Below are positions 54,901-63,500 of a DNA stretch of 64,000 nt, one piece after another. Numbering within the stretch: the stretch's first letter is position 1; each line of letters starts with the position of its first letter. The DNA is from Skeletonema tropicum. Its lineage: Eukaryota; Bacillariophyta; Thalassiosirophyceae; Thalassiosirales; Thalassiosiraceae. The DNA is taken from NCBI GenBank assembly GCA_037178625.1, contig CM074130.1, forward strand, positions 3,534,001-3,598,000, in the 5' to 3' direction. The position numbers and the translations under genes were made by a program. A model generated the notes under the pieces. It was not told the origin of the DNA, did no database searches, and worked only from the letters and a program-made list of their open reading frames with translations.

Positions 54901-57272
54901 ATTCGAAATGGAGCCTACACTCTTCTGACATTGTCGTGTCATCTGCTTCTTCTTCGCTTGTCTCTGTACCACTGAGTGGCTGGACGAATGGTGTTGTTTT
55001 GTCGCTGTCGGAGAGTGCGGTTTCTATTCTTTTGGGGACAAATGCTGACACTCAAGTTTCTAGTATCCAAAGTGGTGTTGAGCCATCCTTTTCCAATATA
55101 GTTTATTCTGCCAATTTGGAAATATCTCAGAACGAAGTTCAAGAAATAGTGTTGTTGAGTGACGAAAATGATCTTGGTGGGACATTCGAGCTATCTTTGG
55201 GTATATCGTCTGACAACGTTGTTCTCAACTTTGATGAATCTGCCGCTGATTTTGAAACGAAACTTCAATCATTAGCAGCGATAGGCAGTGTCAGCGTTGA
55301 CAAGATTCAGCCTCTGAACACTCCTCATGGCTGCATTTGGACCATTAAGTTTCTCAGTAATCTTGGTGACGTCCCCCTTCTTCAACACAACGGCTTGCTG
55401 AATCTTCGTGGGACCAACGTGTCCTTGACAATTACAGAAAAAATCAAGGGCAATGTGGGACCGCATCACGTCATAGTGAAGAATCTCGAAGAAGGGCGGA
55501 TGTATACTGCTCGGATCGCTGCTGGAAACGAAGCTGGATTCGGTCAGTACACACGTGTGGCGAGAGTTGCATCGTCTCCTCCAGAAAGCCCCTCACTTTC
55601 GTTAGGAATTGTCACCAAGTCCAGTGCGGAGTTAGTTTACACTGAACCGAATCCAAATGGAAGCAGTATTGAATCCTACAAATTTGAATGGACGTCGAGC
55701 TCTTTTGAGTCACAGACAACAGCAACAGCGAGAATTGCTTGCAGTGACGAGACTGAAATCTTGGGCAGCTTCAAATTTGTATATGGAATTGAGAATGAAG
55801 TTCGATCGGAAGAAACAGTTCACATCGACATACGTGCCACTCCTGATGAAATGTCGTTGGCTCTGGGTGCAATCAAATCAATCAATGAGGTGGAAGTATC
55901 AGTTGTGACCAATAATTTATCCGAATTAGAGTGGACGCTGACATTTCTGTATGACATTGGCCAACAGGGATCATTATCAATCCATGCAGGTTCTCTCCGA
56001 TGTCAAAGTGAGAATCAGACAAGTCTTGAATCCGGAATCACAATGGAAACTGGATCGCCACAACCATTAGATTATGGTTCGACTACTGTCTCAGCTGGCG
56101 ATTTGTGTGAAGGTGTACACCTGGATGAGTTTTCATCCGTGCAACACCTCACTTTCAGTGCCGAATCCAGCCTAGTAACCAGCGGTTCATACCAACTGAT
56201 GCTAGACAACCAATCTACCAGTTGTATTCCCTTTGATGCCTCTGAGGCTCAATTGAAAGCAGCAATTCAGGATTTGGATTTTGTAGGAGACATGTCCGTC
56301 ACAGCAGCGCCCTCGGGGGGAGTGTACGAGTATGAAATCGTTTTCAAAGGAGACTATCCATTTGGCAGTGGCGATTGGCCGGCTTTGAGTGTGAATGCAC
56401 TTCACTTTGGTAAAGGAGACTGCGATCCCTTTGTGGGTGGTGTCAACCACAGAGCAACAATCTTGCCCGTGCGAGATGAGACAACGTGCTCATTTGGTTC
56501 GGTTTACACTGTAGCAATCGTCGCAAGCTCTTTGACTCCCATTGGCGGTTCCTTCTTGATCTCCTGTGGTGACAAATCATCTCAGAAAGTTAGCGTGGAT
56601 TCATCTGCATCTGATGTGAAATCTGTTTTGTCAGAGTTGCTCGGTTCCACAGAGGTCATTGTTACTGAGCACGTGTCTGAAATGAATGGTGCTACGTGGG
56701 CCATTTCGTATCCTGCGAGTAGCGATGGCAATTGTCAGATAAGCATTGACGACACCTTCGTCAGTGGGAAAAACGCCCACGTAAACGCATACCCGATCCT
56801 CGTTGTCAAGACGTCTTCGTTGAAAAACGACTCATCAGGGGACTTCAGGATTGTCATTGATGGTCAAGCAACGTCTCCCATATCGCATGATGCATCTCAT
56901 GAGGAAGTGTTGCAGGAAATGCACAAACTAGACGGTATTGGGCTTGTCGATATGCTTGGACCCGTTGAGGGAGAGGTATCAGACAGCGATGATCTCACGA
57001 TGATTGTCAAGGCCTATACAGCCGACCTGGATTCTGTAAAGATTATTCCAGAAAGCAATTGGAGAGGTACGGCCCCTCGTGTGTTCTACAAACCCCCATC
57101 AGGAATGCCACCGCGTACAGTATTCGTTGATGGGCTTGAGAAACATAAGACATATGTAGCGCGTGCCTTTGCAAGGAATGCCGAAGGGTTTGGTCCTGCT
57201 TCCAATTTGATCAAGATTGTCCCCACTTCGACAGTTCCCAGCGCCCCGATCGGTGTATCGTTGTCTTTCTAA
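45927..57272 (+). CDS. Giant secreted fibronectin type III repeat protein with nested modules
   Basis: 3,781 residues in one exon. A signal peptide (IASVLLFIPSVASAFWQW) predicts secretion; the ASAF|W end is also like a diatom plastid signal, but the next residues are acidic, so I favour the secretory or cell-surface fate. At least 12 FN3 domains are visible by the pairs YLVEW(D/S)-type strand C and YYVRVSAxNxxGxG strand F/G. Examples are ISKYLVEWDTD ... QKYYVRVSAFGD (about residues 75-130), FLVEWSTSSS ... QYYVRVTAHNSGGFG (about 715-780), and VAAFVLEYDTS ... VPYFVRVAATNEKSTG (about 2490-2630). Between strands C and F of most of them lies a second module, seen about 12 times: GxFxLxxxG, then IPYDASxxDLKxAIExL, then VxVxRE, then DGFxWxVTF, then pL. 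Cys are few. The last FN3 ends just as a new one begins (PSAPIGVSLSF). No transmembrane anchor is seen, so adhesion or wall association is only inferred. Confidence 0.85.
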   Translation: MKGTAIASVLLFIPSVASAFWQWNSDSDAVPQKIKPRVSRPSGPTNVNLFVVSRSELGVTWEPPLFDGGKSISKYLVEWDTDKLMASNADTASSEEVLGDTRFQITGLEEGQKYYVRVSAFGDSYSHAISSTPSFATPSGMLPGFITDVSLAVASESALADRLRLAWSAPELDVNDFSVLPSGCLGGGSLPLSAPDDLEAYRIRWDTDPSFSNAKTYDFPAVGGDGTPLHCCPSDSNDDGVCSVEIGTSVQTISIKHSGSSVPSDGELFDSGGVRIIYIGAQSKSIDVFIPPRGSNEIRISPSSNLPLQSPLGVGDIVRLQGDVYIVSSVDEWPVSFSISSEYVGSSDESNLNSEVISAYFTSSPSSCFDVSDSGNSAEKMRSHLSESFDDSPFDESITVSRAALTEPFPDSSDSARIVGYEFHVTFTGQGFSSTLGSGVEDLLVISSPSSPFSAAGSCGTPFVSNGADVSNQVSVEVTTKMESGTIHPGGQYYVQIAGVNQNGVGPYVLAAPESEIPRSKPGLAQNCRVYAVPLSSSSLKVEWDGVYPSQGQLPSSYKVEFFDVDGNSSDPAVAEFVVSDIDESSSYSITKEDLVPGTRYKVLVIPVNELGEGSPDWFSDFDPSGLFGTSDFSNQANYLKRSCHAVPTCEIGSVECIEVDAESFAITARSVPTPSVLHVGTYPDVSSSNRFSKDSILVSFEAPLGSHGVPTDKFLVEWSTSSSFPPFSGVDTVASWSSEVTAQYRDENGEYAFGEFLIDSLDMGTQYYVRVTAHNSGGFGVPTNSVPVKPMTRPDPPYEPVLSRVSSDYLELNPDNNLSASARVGTSLLVSFEPSKLDAENGRPDKVGDGGDDVSEYLVEWSRVSWDEYTNDVIEIYLQTDDGDGGSAAVGLLSGSFQLSIDTTVSAANAMQGSFISASIPVTSSDEMVKTILENVPNVGEVEVVSLEPLRWQVTFLSEVGGVDVSLAVNKVVDTEQNDGTVTITKTTDAAIPTTAAYGSQRMGNLDITSMGGRLHYAIEHLVPGTPVFVRMSAGNRIGFGPRRKTAPEFSAPVIQRPDIPTSLFSEDVPPHLSVYSPTALQVDIGAPHYDGGSPLNSFFVEWDPSPTFDSSVLGDRSAFGSARTSASSEVCVSCVTSFDLASNTFSYAGDEVTANLLLPQRRIMVYFHDDSKAYLFSVLSATSTSIVVSNQHLRVSSLSHMIGMDDSVGSSLKLMGATYIIHGLETGGTYFVRVSSENGAMGTGKFVETMPPKRRLTGFPESPTSASVVAADKNTLTVSWSNVAYLNNQDIEGFQIERYHKSAAASSSSSSFFGEPEIVKFSTLGLGLTGGSFQVYFGAFDTSTHVLLGTADVEEGLNYASTHNDLSAHLNRGEAILVGDEQYFVDETNLFTSKKLPLSEEFTGSSEDNVGIFGRSKSRSIAYDATASDLKSALEQMPYVNNVDVRREVDDDSPDGFLWYVTFATNVGPQPSFSVDTSNLIGLNPTGLSISRDVPGKLPDDYNVVAVQDPSMTSFNLNDLETGKMYYVRISTMVDEGKKLSLPTLPVECAPGGVPGEVKFPYMRAFDHETVLVSFEATAESNGAPVEDYIVEYSAADPSFSTSSRITVQPSHEFQRITTRAHTLPWDDSSSFTLSLGDYHGDFTVPVGSETTVRVNNGGNVIERSTGTIGLSSLLSRGDFLLVSGVEYRVCLDVSESVPYDDDHLSLCSKEDAFETANFISDSSSSVIDKIPIFMLDTSLGASKSPSFGDAFLNSVDASGLSNDTRGKLRRGDLIRVGHPTFGETFRVSTDSTRAFTDKIIPLSSPDDSNSPASLSFKSLEHSTYEVQSFFIRSSDEHVTLTPSTNFVSGFRIRFKSETSQTTTDGGASGCLKWDSDALHLKAEMETLEGIDSVEVTREDLPALAGGVGAGVKYYVTFTGDNVRGNVSPLEIVDIGTNGCLDSQTIGGVFGDDIAPVYVEQVQISYVPMYEVQTTSDIPYDASAADMKAAIESLSMACSVDVSREVNRHGYSWDVTFIDASSSPFSPLLVMSANEQNMSARVNPGVDVADLQKVKIQGTEGVPLFVRVAARNSFGMGQFVSSNPRAVEVSPQLPSEPKDVFGQALSDSEIFIEWNPPLENGGWPVTHYKIEYDTSSSFTSGANSGPFGSMSISASAKSAVQDVQTVTVKINRDDLPDGQMYYLSGTFSLSFDGQQTSQLPYNASSERLKAALEELCNVNEVSVDRSIHCSPDPAIGCMEPDGFSWLVTFISVNRNGDQHHRHSSNLSPNVSHKLSADGSYLFECTDISRAVCSIGNSAMASVGTVQETQSITFATSPLTVTIGGETSNAILIGDSLSVIEEKLSMYTSNGVGKIAVSCSTCVGDIINSGDSLLLHFLSFRGDLPDVIVSDSEATVSEVAKGVSQYVVGRSTYSSIISELSSLDDWYVRVFAYNGVGEGAPSLLSSPLRLSVAPPQVPENVVVETESSTSLQVSWNRPRSIGGVEVAAFVLEYDTSPLFTRKNGAPAGRMSVTESDADTSIGLVAEAFPGSSDPNLRLRIMVEDAGLITHGAISVGTEVLIENQQMVVASINDGDCGVTCLTMDRDYTGAEVSGMKIYSGFDAKHYAFSITGLNPGVPYFVRVAATNEKSTGPFSFVGYPSTPISFTPFDVPSAVSWASLSAIAKDEIRFDFGRPLSENGSPASKYHIEIASGANSVEYRPQIVSITTEADTSVSGFIELSIGYESDYDLLISAGGDEPSLFSINAGSRFVDTNGDDLSSTLHPKEMILIADELVEVAAVYADRIELRDCHISGTNGNYVPGYRKENYIGSAVLVSGSSTLVETNGINLEYLLRPGEIIQVYNDDRMKKYLTVTSITGSTVAFTPTFEGTTVSTPIHVKQRVVVPADASSDVMKSAIAFLSDVDSVEVERQGPNSSDGFTWLITFSSHVGADLCSLPSWCLSASVESLQYITVGGLVEEINGNYVHTSFVNGRPRYELLGESSYIEYDSNNSKWSLHSSDIVVSSASSSLVSVPLSGWTNGVVLSLSESAVSILLGTNADTQVSSIQSGVEPSFSNIVYSANLEISQNEVQEIVLLSDENDLGGTFELSLGISSDNVVLNFDESAADFETKLQSLAAIGSVSVDKIQPLNTPHGCIWTIKFLSNLGDVPLLQHNGLLNLRGTNVSLTITEKIKGNVGPHHVIVKNLEEGRMYTARIAAGNEAGFGQYTRVARVASSPPESPSLSLGIVTKSSAELVYTEPNPNGSSIESYKFEWTSSSFESQTTATARIACSDETEILGSFKFVYGIENEVRSEETVHIDIRATPDEMSLALGAIKSINEVEVSVVTNNLSELEWTLTFLYDIGQQGSLSIHAGSLRCQSENQTSLESGITMETGSPQPLDYGSTTVSAGDLCEGVHLDEFSSVQHLTFSAESSLVTSGSYQLMLDNQSTSCIPFDASEAQLKAAIQDLDFVGDMSVTAAPSGGVYEYEIVFKGDYPFGSGDWPALSVNALHFGKGDCDPFVGGVNHRATILPVRDETTCSFGSVYTVAIVASSLTPIGGSFLISCGDKSSQKVSVDSSASDVKSVLSELLGSTEVIVTEHVSEMNGATWAISYPASSDGNCQISIDDTFVSGKNAHVNAYPILVVKTSSLKNDSSGDFRIVIDGQATSPISHDASHEEVLQEMHKLDGIGLVDMLGPVEGEVSDSDDLTMIVKAYTADLDSVKIIPESNWRGTAPRVFYKPPSGMPPRTVFVDGLEKHKTYVARAFARNAEGFGPASNLIKIVPTSTVPSAPIGVSLSF

Positions 57273-57523
57273 AAACACAGCGCGACTAGCGATTGCACAG
57301 TAACGAATGTAAAGTAGAATACATCGGAGAACTCAGACCTTGCCATCATCCATTATATACTTGAGCTTGATAAACTTATCTATTTATATATTAGTCCTGA
57401 GAATTATATATCAAGACTACATGAATTATGAAACCTTCGTTGGTGATAATGGTTGTTGAATAGACAAACTGTCATGAGTAGTATCACACAAATGCCTTTC
57501 ACTCACTGCCCCGTATATATGAC
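57273..57523. other. Convergent intergenic spacer
   Basis: 251 bp, AT-rich, between the stop codons of the FN3 gene and the rhomboid-like gene. Nothing else recognised. Confidence 0.45.
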
Positions 57524-60058
57524 TCATCTTTCATTTTCGTTACCAGCATCAGCTTCTTCTTCATTGGCAGCATAAATGTTATTTTCATTTGCATCAGCTT
57601 CATCATTGCAATTGCCATTTGCATTTGGCACATCATAAATGCCAACATCTACTTCGTAATTGCGTAAAGTCATTGTTCCAGCTTGTTGCCAGCAGCGGTA
57701 AGCAATACCGTCACATCGGCCTGCTTTCATCGACTCCTTTTGCCGTGCAACACGGACCAGAGACAGAGGTACACACCCACCAGCACATTCGAATGTTCCC
57801 TCATCATTGTCACCTTGGTAGACGATTCGCATAGGTTTGCACCCCAGCACAGCGGCACGTGTGAGATCATTTGAAATACTTCCACTGGATGCAATTAGAA
57901 CTATTGGAATCAAAGTAAGTAGTGTTGCCATCAATATTCCAATCAAGCGAGCAAGGATTTGATAGGCACTGATTGGTTTCCTGCGAATCGAATGAACTTT
58001 GAGCCCATGTGGCGTTGATGACGAAGTAGCATTATCTCCTTTCCTCTTCCTCAGTGAAGATCTTGAACCTAGAGGCTCCTCTTCGTCATCGTCATCAGCA
58101 AGAATACTTCTTCTCATCAATGGAGTATGGAACACTTGTTTACCAGCACCAACACTTGTATCTGTCGATTCATCGTCATTCCAACCTTCCTCATCAAATC
58201 TTGTTGGCGGTGGCGGTGGTGGCACGATGCTTTCGCTAAATGATAAATCGTTGTTTGATCCATGGCTAGCACTGTTGTGAGCTGGTCCGACCAAGAGAAG
58301 CAGAGCACATGATGCACCAACAGCTGCAATTGTTCCAATCAGTGATGAATATGCTGATAACCAAGATGAAATGATATGAAGCACCATCATAAAGAAAGGA
58401 CTGTGTATGTTGTATTGAATTCTCTTCTTTTTCGGGACGACTGGTTGAAAGGTGAATTGTTCATTGGATGCAGTTGCCATCATGTTGGAGCCATTTTGAT
58501 TGCTGTGTTGGTTATTGTGACTTTCAACATGATCCCCATCATTGTCATCGTCATCTTTCTTTGACTCTGGAGTAAACATTTGTTGCATGATAGCCCCAGC
58601 CAACAAACCAGCCGTGCCCATTTCAGAAGCAGTCACGAGACGTCCTGGCTCTATAGCCATTGACCAACAAATTCCAGTCAATGCACTCACGATGTACAAC
58701 AATGTGACAAATAAGGTACCTCGTGTCCTCTCTAATCCGATCGGAGATCTACCCACTACCACTTTAAGCACCCATAGCTGCAAAGCTAGTTGCAAACACG
58801 ATGCAGTTTCGAATAATGCTGTCAAAATTCTCCATCTTTGACTTTTCGATAAAACAATACCTGGTACCAATGCACCAAAAGCTGTCAAAGTTCTTGCACC
58901 AGGTCCAATAAGAGGATTGTGTATTCTTCCTTCAGCCGAGAACCAATATGCAGGGATATAAGTGCCCTCACCATTCCAACTACCTTCTGCCTCTGCAGAA
59001 TTATCCGGATTTCTGTACGAAAGGTATCTCATGAACAAATCATGTATTCCACAGAGCCCTACGTAGAAGCAAAGTACACATGTCAAAAATGTGGAAAATG
59101 ACAGTGACGAACGTGGTTGATAATGCGGCTTGTGGAAATTGGTCATGTTCTGCCTGCGTGGAGTAAAATCATCCCCGGTTGGATGATGATTCATCATCAT
59201 CATCTCATTCTTTTTCGAGTGCAACTGCCCCACCAAACCATGAAACCATCCACGTTTCTGAATCATCTTGCGTCGTTCTTTCCGATCTTCTTTTTCAACT
59301 TGTGATCCAAAGAATCCTCCTTGCCATGACAACTGTTTTCTATAATTCTTGCTCTGTTTTTGTTGCTGCTTTTGTTGATGTTGCTGTAACAATGAAGTTG
59401 TTTCAGTTGGGAATCCGCTGCTTAAATCACTCTGTCTGTCAAATGTGGAGTTGTTCCAATTTTCATTGTCAATTGATGGGACGTCATCATCATCATTCAA
59501 GTCTCTTATTGAGACAAATGTCCCATCTAAAGCTGACGCGTCTGCTCCATAAAATGACGAGTCTGGCATGTCATGATTGTTGTTATTGTTGTCCTCACGT
59601 AACATTGAGAGAGTATTGGGCGGCTGTGGATTGACTATACGTGCTTCATTGACATTAGTATTGTCATTCATATCTCTCGCCGCCCTTCGTAGGAATGCTG
59701 GCGTGGCGTCGACATCAGTATTGTTGGCGTCATGTTGATCATGGCCCAGCTCCGTGGTTCTTAAACTTTGTACCGGATAGGGAGGCGTTTGATGATGAGA
59801 TCGCTTCGGATCCTGGAAATGAACATGCCTCTCTTCCTGAAAAAAATCACTGATAGCAACCTCTTCGCCCGCCTCTTCATCAATGTCATCTTCATCCAGA
59901 ATGGAGGTGTCAAAGCCTCCTGTCGAAATGGGAGGTGGCCTCTTCATGTTCGGCACTTCTTGATGTGCGTCCATAATCATTATCTCTTCGTCGCTACTTT
60001 CATCTTCATAGTACGCCGCGACATTATCTACACGATAAACATCATCAGCAGACATCAT
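57524..60058 (-). CDS. Rhomboid-family membrane protein, catalytic Ser lost (pseudoprotease)
   Basis: 844 residues, single exon. The N-terminal half (about 1-320) is cytosolic, acidic and low-complexity. Membrane segments then appear: FSTFLTCVLCFYVGLCGIHD, a lumenal loop with GPGARTLTAFGALVPGIVLS, the rhomboid-typical WRILTALFETASCLQLALQL and GRSPIGLERTRGTLFVTLLY, then ALTGICWSMAIEPGRLVTAS. The active-site loop reads SEMGTAGLLAG where active rhomboids have GxSG; the Ser is Ala (residue 482). The helix that should carry the His (SAYSSLIGTIAAVGASCALL) has none. So it is iRhom-like: it may bind and traffic client membrane proteins instead of cutting them. A long, Asp/Asn-rich insertion follows the Ala (DDDDNDGDHVESHNNQHSNQ). 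The C-terminus is Cys-containing and acidic. ATG 60056-60058 is the first in frame. Confidence 0.7.
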   Translation of the reverse strand: MMSADDVYRVDNVAAYYEDESSDEEIMIMDAHQEVPNMKRPPPISTGGFDTSILDEDDIDEEAGEEVAISDFFQEERHVHFQDPKRSHHQTPPYPVQSLRTTELGHDQHDANNTDVDATPAFLRRAARDMNDNTNVNEARIVNPQPPNTLSMLREDNNNNNHDMPDSSFYGADASALDGTFVSIRDLNDDDDVPSIDNENWNNSTFDRQSDLSSGFPTETTSLLQQHQQKQQQKQSKNYRKQLSWQGGFFGSQVEKEDRKERRKMIQKRGWFHGLVGQLHSKKNEMMMMNHHPTGDDFTPRRQNMTNFHKPHYQPRSSLSFSTFLTCVLCFYVGLCGIHDLFMRYLSYRNPDNSAEAEGSWNGEGTYIPAYWFSAEGRIHNPLIGPGARTLTAFGALVPGIVLSKSQRWRILTALFETASCLQLALQLWVLKVVVGRSPIGLERTRGTLFVTLLYIVSALTGICWSMAIEPGRLVTASEMGTAGLLAGAIMQQMFTPESKKDDDDNDGDHVESHNNQHSNQNGSNMMATASNEQFTFQPVVPKKKRIQYNIHSPFFMMVLHIISSWLSAYSSLIGTIAAVGASCALLLLVGPAHNSASHGSNNDLSFSESIVPPPPPPTRFDEEGWNDDESTDTSVGAGKQVFHTPLMRRSILADDDDEEEPLGSRSSLRKRKGDNATSSSTPHGLKVHSIRRKPISAYQILARLIGILMATLLTLIPIVLIASSGSISNDLTRAAVLGCKPMRIVYQGDNDEGTFECAGGCVPLSLVRVARQKESMKAGRCDGIAYRCWQQAGTMTLRNYEVDVGIYDVPNANGNCNDEADANENNIYAANEEEADAGNENER

Positions 60059-60580
60059 TTTGATCCGTTTCTCACGGTAGTCTACAGTTGCTCCCACGAG
60101 GCTCACCACGATATAAAGCAGAGTCGTGGGGGAATGCTTTCATTCTTGTTGTGAGAGCGGCAGAGGGGCCACGAAAGGCCGTTTCTTTTTTTTTTCAAAC
60201 GCTTTCTTTTTCGTGGCGTGGGGAGAGGGGAGGCCAGAGAGGCCGACCCCCTTTCTTTGGTGAGTGCCAGGCCGGTCCCAAATTCCTTTTCGTGGTCTTG
60301 TCACATCTTCAACCTGAGGTCATTCTTTTGTGTGCTTTCCTTCTGATTGCGTTTTTGCTCCTTCAAATTTATCGGGGGGCAGAGGACAATTACCCCCCTT
60401 TGGGGGGTTGTGAGCTCGACTAAAAATATCACGTATTTTGAAGTCTTTGAGCGCAAATAGCGGGGTTTCCCCCTACAAAAGAAGGATTGTGTATGCCTGC
60501 CAAATCAATGACCCCACCATCTCCTCCCATACAAATCACACACCTGGAGATACCATCGCATGGTGCCGATTTATAATTAA
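60059..60580. promoter_or_regulatory. Divergent promoter: rhomboid-like / kinesin-like genes
   Basis: 522 bp between divergent starts. It contains a T-rich run (60183-60193), several ggcc/gaggcc blocks (60140-60275) and a perfect hairpin ACCCCCC-TTT-GGGGGGT at 60392-60408. Which gene these serve is unknown. Confidence 0.45.
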
Positions 60581-63500
60581 ATGATGAAGGAGAATCAAGG
60601 ATGGTCGTGGCGACCAGGCCAGCGACAACAGCAGCAACAGGCAACTAATAAACCAATCTTGACTTGGGCGAGCTTGCAGTTCCTAGCTCCCAAGAAGGAA
60701 GATGATGGATCGAAACTTCGCCGCAGCCGCGGCGAAGAAGCACCATCAATATCCAAAACACGACCACGGTTTACTGCGCCGACAACTGATTTCAGACATA
60801 ACTCTGGTAGCACAATGAATACCAGCGCATCAGTACACAATCGTAATGATGCTGTGGTAGAACAGCGAAGATTGGAGCCAATTCACTCCTATCTCATGCT
60901 ATCTACAGCTGACGGCTATGTCAATACTCGTAGTTTCGACGATCACTTAGAATCGAGCAATCACCCCTATACAATCGGCAACCTTTCAATTCATAAATCA
61001 TCTCCTCACTCTTCCAATTATCAAGTAGAGTGCATGGGAGAAAAATTTACAGGCTTCCATAGAATACTCTTTGATGATACCTCATTTTACAAAGCAGAAG
61101 TGTCCCCCCTTGCTCGTGAATTTGTGAGCAAGAAGCGGAATATTTGCATCATTGTTCATGGCGCTCATGGGACAGGTAGGCGTAGGGTATTGTTTGGAGA
61201 AGATCGGCGCAAGAATGAATGCTTGGACAATAATTATATATCTTCATCGCTCAACGAGTTGTGTGCAAATCCATATCGTCGACGACATGAATCTGATGAC
61301 CACGATGACAGTATTAGCTCCATTGGAAGCCAGGGCGTTTCAGAGGTTCAAAACATCAAATCTAGTAGAATTGATCTTCAAGGCCGTCCAAAGGTTCAGA
61401 TTATTCCTCAGGAAGTTTTCTTCTCAGTGGAGTCATCGTCTGGTCTTGGTGAGGGAAGGAGAGGTTCTTACAACATGGGTTCTGCATCAAAAAGGGATGC
61501 TAGTGTAAAGGCTGGAATGATACCACAGTTGATAGAAGAAATATATGAAAGGCTTTGTAAACCTCATCCCAGATCACCTTTTTTTGATGAAGGAATACGC
61601 GGTAGAGATGTCCCATTAATCATCCCAAGCGAGCAATCATCATCGAACTGTCTCCTTACCTCAAACATAGAAGACGATGACCCTGCCATGAAATCATATT
61701 CTAGATCCGACTCCATGGAGACATTTGCTACAGATAGAGCCCGCATAAACCAAAGAAAGGACACTCTCAATGGAGTACGTGTATCGTGTTTTGAAATTGT
61801 GGATGACCTCGCATCAGGAGAAACTACAACTCATGACTTGCTCAGAGAATGCGTGCAAACAGAACAATGGCCAGTGGCTGAAATATCAAGCCGTCCAAAG
61901 AGGCAAAGTCGTAGATCCACCTATGATACAGTATCAGGAAAAAGTTGTATTAGTTGGGGAGACGGAGAGCTTGGTTTAGGTGATCCTTCAGCCGGTTTTG
62001 GACTCCAAGAAGAATCTTCCACTGCGTCAATACCAAAGAGCATAATACACGATCCTGCAACAGGCATCGTGTATGTAGAAGATTCTCTAGAGGTCCGTTG
62101 TTTAAGCAGAGCTGCGATTTTGGAGTGTTTGACCAAAGCCGAAGAAGTTCGACAGAAGAGAAAGAATGGAGATGACGTTGTGTTCGGGAAACTTTCCCAC
62201 ACTGTTTACTTGATTACTATCGAACATAATGACCGAACTTCATTGGGAAGGATAGCCTTGACGCGACAAATTGTCATTTCTACTGTCGACGAGACAATGA
62301 CAAATTCAGCTTCTCTAGCATTGCATTCTTCATGCTCAGCTCTGAATACGGTAACAAGACAGCTAGCTAATTATGTAGCTACACCCCCATCCCGTAAAAA
62401 CGCTTTGACACAGTTACTCAGTGGTTGCATCGGAGGAGACTGCCGTACGCTTGTATTAGGGACTGCAGATCCTACTAATGATGACACTACTTTACCAACA
62501 TTGCGTTTCGGAGAAGCGATTTCTTGGGTTTACAATTACTGGACGGGAGAAGATACCGCGGATGTTGATAGTGATTCCAACCATGATGAGTTACCTGCAG
62601 CTGATAGCAACGTCGACTTCATCAAAACTCAGAACATCTCTCTGAATGACAAATCGACGCCTTCGACAGACCTCTCATCGTATCAACAGATGGATTCGCC
62701 GCAGTTCCCAAACTTAGCCGATGCGAGCAAGAAGACTGACAGAAGCAATGGGCACGAATCCGACATAAGAGAAGCAGAAGCTCCTCACATGATTTTGACA
62801 CAGTCATCGAATCTCGCTGGTAAAATCGATGAGGAGAGAGAGCAAGACCTCCATGAGGATGATGATGATTGTAGCTGGCGTGCTACGCTTGCTCAGATTG
62901 GTGAGAATCTCGACATTATTCGAGCTAAAATGAAGCCCAAAATGTCGAGAAAGAGTGTTGATAGGAGGCATTTTGCTGTTGAAGGCCCATTGAAAATTGA
63001 TTCCAAAACAGGAGAGCCTACAAGACTGGCCGAACTCTCTGCAGGTGGAGCGAAAGATGACAACTTAGCTGAAATGCGAGCTGAAATCGAGACACTTCGT
63101 CAGGAGAGGGACAGTCTCAGACGGAGAGACAATGAAAGAGAGCTAGAACTCGAGAAGGCGAGGGAAGATATTTTTCATCTGAAATTGCGACAGAGAGAGG
63201 ACATGACTGTGGAAAATCAAATTCCAACAAAACCAGCTGACTTGAAGGCAGAGCAAATCGTCGAGCCCATAAAGGTATGCTTTCGATTGCGGCCGAAGAG
63301 CAAACTAGAATCATACCGTCGGAGCACTATGTGTATCGATGCAAGTGAGAATTCACCCAATGTTCGCATTGATTCCTCTCTGTATGGCGATCACAACTTT
63401 TGCTTCGACAAAGTATTTGGGGAAGACTCTACGCAGCGGTATGTATCAGATTTCTTTCAAGAACAATTTACGAACAAGTTGCTGAACGGGGTAAACTGTG

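Noticed and set aside
63270..63280. A splice donor-like AAGgtatgc in the kinesin-like gene
   Set aside because: The unspliced frame continues with IKVCFRLRPKSK, which is exactly the kinesin motor start.
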